Assembly: GCA_022567015.1 (NCBI GenBank)
Contig: JADFHR010000099.1
Location: 1 to 11,028, forward strand
Source of the DNA: Pseudomonadota bacterium
Lineage (GTDB): Bacteria; Pseudomonadota; Alphaproteobacteria; Rhodospirillales; 2-02-FULL-58-16
Length of the DNA stretch: 11,028 bases
Direction: 5' to 3'
The translations under genes were made by a program, and so were the position numbers. Below are positions 6,021-11,028 of this stretch, piece by piece. Within the stretch, counting starts at the first letter, position 1. Each line of letters opens with the position of its first letter. The notes below the pieces were generated by a model. That model did no database searches. It was not told where the DNA came from and saw only the letters and a list, made by a program, of their open reading frames with translations.

Positions 6021-6385
6021 AGCGGCCAAGGGGGTTCCTCTCGGCCACGATTGTCGCGGCCACGTTGGTCGGCTGGGGAGTTCTCTCCCCAGCCGTGCCA
6101 GCGGCCGGGCACGCCGCGTCGGGGACCGGGGAGGCCGAAGAATACGGCGGCCTTCCAGCGGGCCCGGGCCGCGAAGAGGTCTTCTACACTTGCCAGGCGT
6201 GCCATTCCCTGGCCATCGTCAAACAGCAGGGCCTGGACCGGGACTCTTGGGACGAAACCCTGGTGTGGATGGTCGAGGAACAGACGATGGACCCCCTGGA
6301 CCCGGAGGATCGGAAGCTGATCCTCGATTACCTGACCACCCACTACGGAAGGGATTCGTCGAAGCGCCGCCGGAAGATCAGGTGA
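6017..6385 (+). CDS. sorB: Monoheme c-type cytochrome, probable SorB electron acceptor
   Basis: Likely periplasmic electron acceptor of the upstream molybdoenzyme. It has one heme-attachment motif, CQACH (C59, C62, H63 counted from the proposed start), and a probable axial methionine, M91 in EEQTMDPL, followed by DPEDRKLILDYLTTHYG, the usual C-terminal helix. The start is unusual. A convincing signal peptide (KRPRGF, then a hydrophobic stretch to AGHA) is encoded from a CTG at 6017 whose last two bases are the first two of the sorA TGA. No in-frame ATG, GTG or TTG occurs from 5942 to 6064, and the TTG at 6065 would discard the charged n-region. The cytochrome assignment is firm; the exact start is inferred, and translation probably depends on coupling to sorA. 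The C-terminus is very basic (SSKRRRKIR). Confidence 0.8.
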   Translation: MKRPRGFLSATIVAATLVGWGVLSPAVPAAGHAASGTGEAEEYGGLPAGPGREEVFYTCQACHSLAIVKQQGLDRDSWDETLVWMVEEQTMDPLDPEDRKLILDYLTTHYGRDSSKRRRKIR

Positions 6386-6449
6386 GCCCGGCAACGGTTC
6401 GGCACTGGGAACGCTCTTTTCGGCGAACTGTCCGCCCGCCGGCGTCGGC

Positions 6450-6480
6450 TTGACAGGGATCGTTTTAACTCTGCATCTAT
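6450..6480 (+). promoter_or_regulatory. Candidate promoter of modABC
   Basis: A perfect TTGACA at 6450-6455 is followed after about 18 bp by CATCTAT, a weak -10. If used, transcription would start within a few bases of the proposed modA ATG, giving a very short leader. No clear ModE-type molybdate box (CGTTATAT palindrome) is visible; only CGTTTTAA at 6461-6468 is reminiscent. Confidence 0.4.
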
Positions 6481-6492
6481 GACCTTTCGGGC

Positions 6493-7353
6493 ATGGGGGC
6501 GCCGGTCGTGCCCAGCGACGTTGCAAAATTCTCCGCGGCCTTTGTCGGGGCGGCCCAGGTGGCCGCCCTGGCGGCGCTGGTATGGGGCGCCGGCGCAGGC
6601 GCTTCATCCGCCCGTGGCGCCGAGGCGGCGCCGGCGGACACCCCCCGGGTCATGGTCTTTGCCGCCGCCAGCACGACGGCGGCGCTGAGTGAGATCGCGG
6701 CCCGCTTCGCCGCCCGGGGCAAGGGCCGCGCCGTGATGTCGTTCGCCTCCAGTTCCACCCTCGCCAAACAGATCGCCAACGGCGCCCCGGCCGACATTTA
6801 CCTCTCGGCCAATCCCGGGTGGATGGACTACCTGGCCAGGGAAAACGCCATCGAACCGGCGACGCGCCTGGATCTGCTGGGCAACCGGCTGGTCCTTGTC
6901 GCCCCCGCCGGGAGCGCGCTTAGGGTGCGCATCGCGCCGGCCTTTCCCCTGGCCGAGAAGCTGGGCGAGGGCAGGCTGGCCATCGGCGACCCGGACCACG
7001 TGCCGGCCGGCATTTACGGCCGCGCGGCATTGCGGCGGCTCGGCGCATGGCCGGCCCTCGCCGGCCGCGTCGCCCGCACCCAGGACGTGCGCGGCGCCCT
7101 CGTCCTGGTCGAACGCGGCGAGGCCGCGGCCGCCGTGGTCTATGCCACCGACGCCGCGCTCACCGGCCGGGTGCGCGTGGTGGCGACGTTTCCCGCCGAC
7201 AGCCACCCGCCGATCCGCTACCCGATCGCCATCGTCGCCGGCCGCGACCGGCCCGAGGTGCGCCGCTTTTATGAATTCCTGACCTCGCCCGAGGCGGCCC
7301 GGGTATTCACCAAACACGGGTTCACCGTGATCGCCCCGGCGGCGCGCCAATAG
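6493..7353 (+). CDS. modA: Molybdate ABC transporter substrate-binding protein ModA
   Basis: Periplasmic protein that captures molybdate (or tungstate) for the ModBC importer. The 286-residue product begins with a signal peptide whose hydrophobic part lies at about 14-36 and which ends near RGAEA (41-45). Family motifs follow: VMVFAAAST (53-61), SFASSSTLAKQI (83-94), GAPADIYLSAN (97-107) and AAVVYATDAAL in the second lobe, with the Ser, Ala and Tyr positions expected around the oxyanion. The ATG at 6493 lacks a ribosome-binding site. A GTG at 6508 preceded by ATGGGGGC is an alternative that also leaves a complete signal peptide. modB follows after 27 bp. Confidence 0.92.
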   Translation: MGAPVVPSDVAKFSAAFVGAAQVAALAALVWGAGAGASSARGAEAAPADTPRVMVFAAASTTAALSEIAARFAARGKGRAVMSFASSSTLAKQIANGAPADIYLSANPGWMDYLARENAIEPATRLDLLGNRLVLVAPAGSALRVRIAPAFPLAEKLGEGRLAIGDPDHVPAGIYGRAALRRLGAWPALAGRVARTQDVRGALVLVERGEAAAAVVYATDAALTGRVRVVATFPADSHPPIRYPIAIVAGRDRPEVRRFYEFLTSPEAARVFTKHGFTVIAPAARQ

Positions 7354-7380
7354 CACCGGGTTTAAGAAAAACACCGGCCC

Positions 7381-8073
7381 ATGTGGAGCATCACCCCCCT
7401 TGAGACCGAGGCCATCGCCCTCAGCCTGCGCGTCGCCCTGTGGGCGGTGTTGTGGAGCCTGCCCCTGGGCATCGCCACCGCGTGGCTGCTGGCCCGGTGC
7501 GACTTTTTCGGCAAGACCCTGTTGAACGGCGTCGTCCATCTGCCCCTGATCCTGCCGCCGGTGGCCGTCGGCTACCTGCTGTTGATCCTGTTGGGACGGC
7601 GCGGGCCGGTGGGCGGGTGGCTTTTCGACATGTTCGGCATCACCGTCGCCTTTACCTGGAAGGGCGCCGCCATCGCGTCCGCCGTCATGGCCTTTCCCCT
7701 GATGGTGCGGGCCATCCGCCTTTCCCTCGAAGCCGTGGATTACCGGCTCGAGGAAGCGGCGCGCACCTTGGGCGCCGGGCGGGCATGGGTGTTCCTGAGC
7801 ATCACCCTGCCCCTCATCGCGCCCGGCATCCTGACCGGCACCATCCTCTGCTTCGCCCGCAGCCTGGGCGAGTTCGGCGCCACCATCACCTTCGTTTCCA
7901 ACATTGCCGGCGAGACGCGGACCCTGCCCCTGGCGCTGTTCACCCTCACCCAGACGCCGGACGGCGAGCTCGGCGCCCTGCGCCTGATGATCATCTCGGT
8001 GGTCCTCGCCCTGGTCGCGCTGATCGCCTCGGAGGTGCTGGCGCGGCGCATCTCGGCGCGCATCAGGGGATGA
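7381..8073 (+). CDS. modB: Molybdate ABC transporter permease ModB
   Basis: Inner-membrane channel subunit of the molybdate importer. The 230-residue protein has about five hydrophobic segments (near 10-38, 52-72, 95-112, 140-160 and 198-218). It also has the cytoplasmic EAA loop that contacts the ATPase: EEAARTLGAGRAWVFLSITLP (124-144). Length and motif order fit the ModB/CysU family, and modA and modC flank it. The ATG at 7381 has only a weak upstream AAGAAA. Confidence 0.93.
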   Translation: MWSITPLETEAIALSLRVALWAVLWSLPLGIATAWLLARCDFFGKTLLNGVVHLPLILPPVAVGYLLLILLGRRGPVGGWLFDMFGITVAFTWKGAAIASAVMAFPLMVRAIRLSLEAVDYRLEEAARTLGAGRAWVFLSITLPLIAPGILTGTILCFARSLGEFGATITFVSNIAGETRTLPLALFTLTQTPDGELGALRLMIISVVLALVALIASEVLARRISARIRG

Positions 8074-8077
8074 GGTG

Positions 8078-9208
8078 ATGGCACCATCCAAGGACGGCGC
8101 CGTGCTGACGGTGGATGTGGGCCGCCGCTTCGGCGATTTCCGGCTCGACGTCCGCTTCACCGCCGAGGGCGGATTGACCGCGCTGTTCGGCCGTTCCGGG
8201 GCCGGCAAGACGTCCCTGATCAACCTGCTGGCCGGCCTCGAGCGCCCTGAGCGGGGCCGCATCAGCGTCGGCGGCCACGTGTTGTTCGATGCGGACGCCG
8301 GCATCGACGTGGCGCCGGAACGCCGCCGCCTGGGCTACGTGTTCCAGGAAGGACGCCTGTTCCCCCACATGAGCGTGCGCGGCAACCTGACCTACGGCCG
8401 GCGCCTGTCGCCGCCCACCGGGCACGGCCAGGACTTCGACCACGTGGTCGACCTTCTCGACCTGCGCCGCCTGCTGGCGCGGCGGCCGCGAACCCTCTCC
8501 GGCGGCGAGAAGCAGCGCGTCGCCATCGGCCGCGCCCTGCTCGCCAACCCGCGGCTGCTGCTCATGGACGAGCCCCTGGCCTCGGTGGACGCGGCGCGCA
8601 AGGACGAGATCCTGTCCTTCATCGAACGCCTGCGCGACGAGGTGAAGCTGCCCATCGTCTACGTCAGCCACGCCATGGACGACATCATCCGCCTCGCCGA
8701 CACCATGGTCATCCTGTCCGACGGCGCGGTGGTCGCCGCCGGCGCGGTCGAGGACCTGATGAGCCGGATCGACCTGCGTCCCCACACCGGACGCTACGAG
8801 GCCGGCGCCGTGCTCGCCGTCACCGTCGCCGGCCAGGACCTCACCTTCGGGCTCACCGAACTGGCCTTCGGCGCCAACCGGCTGGTGGTGCCCAGGCTGG
8901 ACCTGCCCGCAGGCACGGCGTTGCGCGTGCGCATCCGCGCCCGCGACGTGTCGCTCTGCCTGACGCCGCCGGTCGGCATCAGCGTGCTCAATATCTTCAA
9001 GGGCCGGATCGTGGAAATCGAGACCGGCGCCGGGCCCATGGCCGACGTGCGCCTCGACATCGGCGCGCCCCTGATCGCCCGCGTCACGCGGCGCTCCCTG
9101 CACGAGATGGCGCTGGAGCCCGGCAAGACGGTGCACGCCCTGATCAAGGCGGTGGCCGTCGACCGCCCCAGCCTGGGCCGGCGCGGCACCCGCGCGCGGC
9201 GGGGGTAG
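8078..9208 (+). CDS. modC: Molybdate ABC transporter ATP-binding protein ModC
   Basis: ATPase that drives molybdate import. Residues 1-230 form the ABC domain: Walker A GRSGAGKTS (38-46), Q-loop Q90, signature LSGGEKQ (140-146), Walker B LLLMDEP (160-166) and switch histidine H198. The C-terminal part carries a Mop-type oxyanion-binding domain (about 295-365, including ISVLNIFKGRIVEI), which in characterised ModC proteins allows inhibition of transport by intracellular molybdate. The ATG at 8078 is preferred over the adjacent GTG at 8075; GGGGATGAGG provides the ribosome-binding site. It starts 4 bp after the modB stop, so modABC is one operon. Confidence 0.94.
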   Translation: MAPSKDGAVLTVDVGRRFGDFRLDVRFTAEGGLTALFGRSGAGKTSLINLLAGLERPERGRISVGGHVLFDADAGIDVAPERRRLGYVFQEGRLFPHMSVRGNLTYGRRLSPPTGHGQDFDHVVDLLDLRRLLARRPRTLSGGEKQRVAIGRALLANPRLLLMDEPLASVDAARKDEILSFIERLRDEVKLPIVYVSHAMDDIIRLADTMVILSDGAVVAAGAVEDLMSRIDLRPHTGRYEAGAVLAVTVAGQDLTFGLTELAFGANRLVVPRLDLPAGTALRVRIRARDVSLCLTPPVGISVLNIFKGRIVEIETGAGPMADVRLDIGAPLIARVTRRSLHEMALEPGKTVHALIKAVAVDRPSLGRRGTRARRG

Positions 9209-9244
9209 AGGGGGTGCGGCCGAACAGGCATAGGAGAAGGACCC

Positions 9245-9270
9245 GCCCGTCTCCGGCCGGGCCCCGTTTC
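9245..9270. terminator. Possible bidirectional terminator between modC and tRNA-Arg
   Basis: GCCCG and CGGGC pair around an 8-base loop, followed on the plus strand by CCCGTTT. It is a weak candidate, located where the plus-strand mod operon and the minus-strand tRNA converge. Confidence 0.25.
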
Positions 9271-9273
9271 GAT

Positions 9274-9350
9274 TGGCGCGCCCGGCGGGACTCGAACCCA
9301 CAACATCCTGCTTAGAAGGCAGGTGCTCTATCCGGTTGAGCTACGGGCGC
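9274..9350 (-). tRNA. tRNA-Arg (anticodon TCT)
   Basis: Complete 77-nt cloverleaf on the minus strand. The acceptor stem GCGCCCG pairs with CGGGCGC. The anticodon arm CCTGC-CTTCTAA-GCAGG places TCT at 34-36, reading AGA. The T arm is GTGGG-TTCGAGT-CCCGC. Discriminator G and an encoded CCA follow. The plus-strand reading frame across it is not a gene. Confidence 0.97.
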
Positions 9351-9397
9351 TCGCAATACGGTCTCGCAGACGGTTCCCCGCCCCGGGACGGGTGCCG

Positions 9398-9427
9398 AGT
9401 ATACCGCCCGGGGGCCGGAAACCCCAA
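9398..9427 (-). promoter_or_regulatory. Candidate promoter of tRNA-Arg
   Basis: On the minus strand, TATACT (9403-9398) is preceded by TTGGGG (9427-9422) with an 18-bp spacer. It lies about 47 bases upstream of the mature tRNA 5' end, between the complex I subunit gene and the tRNA. Confidence 0.45.
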
Positions 9428-9451
9428 GCGCGCCGATACGTCAGCTTCGTC

Positions 9452-9733
9452 CTAGCGGAAGTTGTCGGCATAGTTCTTGGGCCGGATGCGCGGCGTCTTC
9501 GGCTCCTCCACCCGGAAGGTGAAGCCGTTTTTCCTGGCGAACGCCACCGCCTCGTCCCTGCTGTCGAAGGTCATGTGCACCTGTTCGCGGGTATCGGCCG
9601 AGCCGGTCCACCCCATGAGGGGATCGATGATTTTCGCCGCCGCGGGCTCGAACTCCAACACCCATTTCCGGGTGTTCGCCTGCCCCGACTGCATGGCGGT
9701 CTTCGCCGGCCGGTAGATGCGCGCCTCCGTCAT
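9452..9733 (-). CDS. NADH dehydrogenase accessory subunit, NDUFS4 family
   Basis: A 93-residue homologue of mitochondrial complex I subunit NDUFS4, an accessory subunit found in alphaproteobacterial respiratory complex I near the NADH-oxidising module. Family hallmarks are MTEARIYRPAKTAMQSG at the N-terminus, WVLEFEP (24-30), DPLMGWTGSADT (37-48), QVHMTFDSRDEAVAFARKNG (51-70) and the C-terminal KNYADNFR. The length is typical. The ATG at 9733 follows GGAGG at a slightly long spacing. It stands apart from the main nuo operon, as these genes commonly do, next to tRNA genes. It is the best single clue to the class of the organism. Confidence 0.88.
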   Translation of the reverse strand: MTEARIYRPAKTAMQSGQANTRKWVLEFEPAAAKIIDPLMGWTGSADTREQVHMTFDSRDEAVAFARKNGFTFRVEEPKTPRIRPKNYADNFR

Positions 9734-9768
9734 GGCGGAATCTTAACCTCCAGGCTAGATGAAACAGG

Positions 9769-9813
9769 TGGTCGGGGAGACTGGATTCGAACCAGCGACC
9801 CTCTGCTCCCAAA
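9769..9813 (-). repeat. 3' fragment of tRNA-Pro(TGG): probable island attachment site
   Basis: On the minus strand, 45 bases match a tRNA-Pro(TGG) from the anticodon loop to the CCA: loop TTTGGGA, stem side GCAGA, variable GGGTC, T arm GCTGG-TTCGAAT-CCAGT, acceptor side CTCCCCG, discriminator A, CCA. The 5' half is missing: the bases that should complete the anticodon stem (TCTGC) are replaced by unrelated sequence from 9814 rightward. A sharp break at the anticodon loop is typical of att sites used by tyrosine recombinases. The intact tRNA should lie at the far right end of the inserted DNA. Confidence 0.85.
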
Positions 9814-9841
9814 TTACACGTCTTTCGTTTGGGCTCAATAG

Positions 9842-9909
9842 GGTTTGTCAGGTTTCCCCCTCCGTTCCCCCCTATTCACCCCAAAGAGTTAGCGCCTCGG
9901 TGACAAACC
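9842..9909. repeat. Inverted repeat pair GGTTTGTCA ... TGACAAACC beside the att fragment
   Basis: Two perfect 9-bp inverted copies (9842-9850 and 9901-9909) start 29 bp inside the island. Their spacing and place suggest recombinase arm-type or excision-factor binding sites, though chance cannot be excluded for 9 bp. Confidence 0.4.
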
Positions 9910-9977
9910 GGCGCGGTGTTTTTTCCATTAAAAAAGGCAACGGCCCCGGGGAAGGGACCGCCACCAAGGGAATGTGT

Positions 9978-10001
9978 CATGCGGAAACAACACGCCGCAT
10001 G
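9978..10001. other. 7-bp hairpin CATGCGG ... CCGCATG
   Basis: Perfect 7-bp stem (9978-9984 with 9995-10001) around a 10-base loop, followed within 8 bases by a short T-run (TATTTTTCC). It may be a terminator read from the left or an operator; no gene ends just before it. Confidence 0.35.
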
Positions 10002-10446
10002 TGTACTATTTTTCCCCCTGGTGTGCAACCCCTGATTCGCGGCCGTGGCCTGCCCCCGTTGTGGGGCCGGTCAGTGGCGACGGACCCGTATATGCGCCGC
10101 CCACGGTGGGCCGCTCCCGTAGAAAGCGGTCTGTACCCCGGCGCGAACTTTGCCCGAAAGGGATTTCCGAGCGCCCGAATACTTGAAGCCGAGTTGAGGG
10201 ACAACCAGCCCTATCCATACCCCAACCTACTGGCGGCCTGAGCCGTTCGATAATCAGGCGGGGCGGCGACTGGCCCACGATACGGGCAGGCTGGCTATAC
10301 CGGGGTTTAAAGGTTTCCACTGCCCAGGATTAAGGGTTAGGGGCGGTGCGCGGAAAGCGGAGGTGTGCCTGGAATTTGGAGGTTGAATATTGTTGGTTTA
10401 TTTGAAAAAGGGCGGGGTTTGAAAATTTGGCCCGATTAACCATTAG

Positions 10447-10481
10447 CGGAAGAACCCTTCCAAAAAAGCAGGGTTCTTCCG
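10447..10481. promoter_or_regulatory. Perfect 11-bp inverted repeat directly upstream of the PC4-like gene
   Basis: CGGAAGAACCC (10447-10457) and GGGTTCTTCCG (10471-10481) pair perfectly around a 13-base loop that includes AAAAAA. The right arm ends a few bases before the GAAGGGA ribosome-binding site of the gene at 10497. It could be an operator, a leader hairpin or a terminator of upstream transcription. Confidence 0.6.
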
Positions 10482-10496
10482 GTGAAGGGAAAGACG

Positions 10497-10763
10497 ATGC
10501 GGAAGCTAATTGCGACGATACCAAAAAACGCGCGTGAAGAAATTCGGGTCGCGCTGGACGAATTCGAGGCGGGCGACGTGACGTACAACATGCTGAGCCT
10601 GCGCGTGTTCTATGAGGACGGCGGTGAGCATCGCCCTGGCCGGAACGGGCTCAACGTCCGGGTGGAACTCTTGCCCGCCATCCTAGGGGCCCTGAGAGAC
10701 GCAGAGACGGAAGCCCGGAAGGCTGGTTTGCTCGGCAGTGAAGAGGGAAAAAGGGCGGCATGA
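10497..10763 (+). CDS. PC4/p15-like single-stranded-DNA-binding protein
   Basis: The 88-residue protein matches the PC4 transcriptional coactivator fold known from eukaryotes and from bacterial and phage homologues. The core is REEIRVALDEFEAGD (13-27), LSLRVFYEDGGEHRPGRNGL (33-52) and VELLPAILGALRDAE (56-70): a short beta-sheet followed by the dimerisation helix. Such proteins bind single-stranded or melted DNA as dimers. The ATG at 10497 with GAAGGGA upstream is preferred over a GTG at 10482 that overlaps the hairpin edge. It lies in the putative island, after the perfect inverted repeat, and its 3' end overlaps the next reading frame by 26 bp. A role in replication, recombination or transcription of the element is inferred; the fold assignment is fairly secure. 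Confidence 0.78.
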   Translation: MRKLIATIPKNAREEIRVALDEFEAGDVTYNMLSLRVFYEDGGEHRPGRNGLNVRVELLPAILGALRDAETEARKAGLLGSEEGKRAA

Positions 10764-11028
10764 CGAGCGCCGGTTGGGCGAGTTGATTCGGGAGCAGAAG
10801 GAGACGGTGGGGTTGAATGTCGGTAAGCGTGGCGACCGTGGTCCCCGCGCGGCACCACGGTCAGACACCCGGCCCACCCTTGCTGAAGCCGGCATCGACA
10901 AGAAGCTGTCCAGCCGAGCGCAGAAAGAGACGGCGGGGCCGGCGCAGGGGCGGACGCGGCCGACTTTAAGGCGCCGGGGGGATAGGGGGGTCCAATCTCT
11001 ACAGCCCCACCGCGCCGGGACCGGCTGC
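10738..11028 (+). CDS. Phage/island-type hypothetical protein, partial and possibly degenerate
   Basis: An open frame from a GTG at 10738 runs off the window (97 codons). It contains two segments I recognise from many phage and island proteins of unassigned function, sometimes near ParB-like or DNA-methylase genes: RRLGELIREQKETVGLN (about 11-27) and PTLAEAGIDKKLSSRAQK (about 46-63), joined by a Gly/Arg linker. After SSRAQK the family normally continues with an acidic helix; here the frame becomes Arg/Pro/Gly-rich (GPAQGRTRPTLRRRGDRG) and other frames soon hit stops. Either the gene is broken near 10920 or it is a short divergent variant. The overlap with the PC4-like gene suggests one transcript. 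The start is uncertain. Confidence 0.55.
   Translation, partial: MKREKGRHDERRLGELIREQKETVGLNVGKRGDRGPRAAPRSDTRPTLAEAGIDKKLSSRAQKETAGPAQGRTRPTLRRRGDRGVQSLQPHRAGTGC

Larger units (their letters stand above)
9814..10446. other. Gene-free left arm of the putative island
   Basis: About 630 bp without a convincing gene. Open frames exist but show no recognised motif, no ribosome-binding site and no coherent codon use. Structure that is visible: a GGTTTGTCA/TGACAAACC inverted pair (9842-9850, 9901-9909), repeated TTYCCCCCT motifs near 9853, 9864 and 10010, a hairpin at 9978-10001, and an AT-richer stretch from about 10370 to 10446 that may carry the promoter for the downstream gene. No integrase or excisionase was found here. 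Confidence 0.6.

Noticed and set aside
6456..6490. ModE-type molybdate box before modA
   Set aside because: Only one loose half (CGTTTTAA) is present; no palindromic partner is seen.
6604..8304. 566-codon minus-strand frame antisense to modA and modB
   Set aside because: Shadow of high-GC codon use; low-complexity Gly/Gln/Asp-rich translation, while the plus strand encodes clear ModA and ModB.
8063..9301. 412-codon minus-strand frame antisense to modC
   Set aside because: The plus strand encodes an ATPase with all motifs; the antisense product has no domain.
9273..9455. Plus-strand open frame beginning with a GLEPTTSCLEG-type peptide
   Set aside because: It is the translation of the antisense strand of tRNA-Arg, a well-known annotation artefact.
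9759..10241. 160-codon plus-strand frame with ETGFEPATLCSQ near its start
   Set aside because: The recognisable part is the antisense translation of the tRNA-Pro fragment; the rest has no family features or ribosome-binding site.
10006..10320. 104-codon minus-strand frame in the island arm
   Set aside because: Arg/Pro/Gly-rich composition, no motif, no ribosome-binding site; more likely chance in GC-rich DNA.

Overview
The window looks like a chromosomal segment of a GC-rich alphaproteobacterium, probably Rhodospirillales-like. The evidence is the high GC content, an NDUFS4-type accessory subunit of respiratory complex I at 9452-9733 (a family typical of Alphaproteobacteria and mitochondria), CCA-encoding tRNAs, and a GC-rich palindromic repeat present in three copies. 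The genus cannot be named from the sequence.

Left part (1-2543): a zinc homeostasis locus. On the minus strand lie zur (Fur family) and the start of znuC, which runs off the window. Divergently, on the plus strand, lie znuA and hisI, joined by an ATGA overlap. An AT-rich candidate Zur operator and promoter region separates the two arms. A ~60-bp hairpin-rich repeat occurs twice in tandem at the 3' end of zur, where it is translated into a C-terminal tail and abuts the znuC start. A third copy sits in the znuA leader. The gene order suggests that a zinc-dependent histidine enzyme belongs to the zinc-starvation operon.

Middle part (2608-9208): a small PilZ-domain protein (minus strand), an ECF sigma factor overlapping its membrane-bound anti-sigma factor, a Tat-exported sulfite-oxidase-family molybdoenzyme with a small c-type cytochrome (SorAB-like), and modABC for molybdate import. 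The molybdoenzyme promoter region has an ECF-like GGAAT-N17-CGTT element. The likely logic is a stress-controlled periplasmic sulfite dehydrogenase next to the importer for its metal. The cytochrome appears to start at a CTG codon overlapping the sorA stop.

Right part (9274-11028): tRNA-Arg(TCT) and the complex I subunit gene, both on the minus strand, then a 45-bp 3' fragment of tRNA-Pro(TGG) broken exactly at its anticodon loop. This is the signature of a tyrosine-recombinase attachment site, so sequence from 9814 rightward is probably an integrated island. It begins with ~630 bp without a convincing gene, then a perfect 11-bp hairpin directly upstream of a PC4-like single-stranded-DNA-binding protein gene, then an overlapping phage-type reading frame that loses its family character before the window ends. 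No integrase is visible, so it may lie at the other end of the island.
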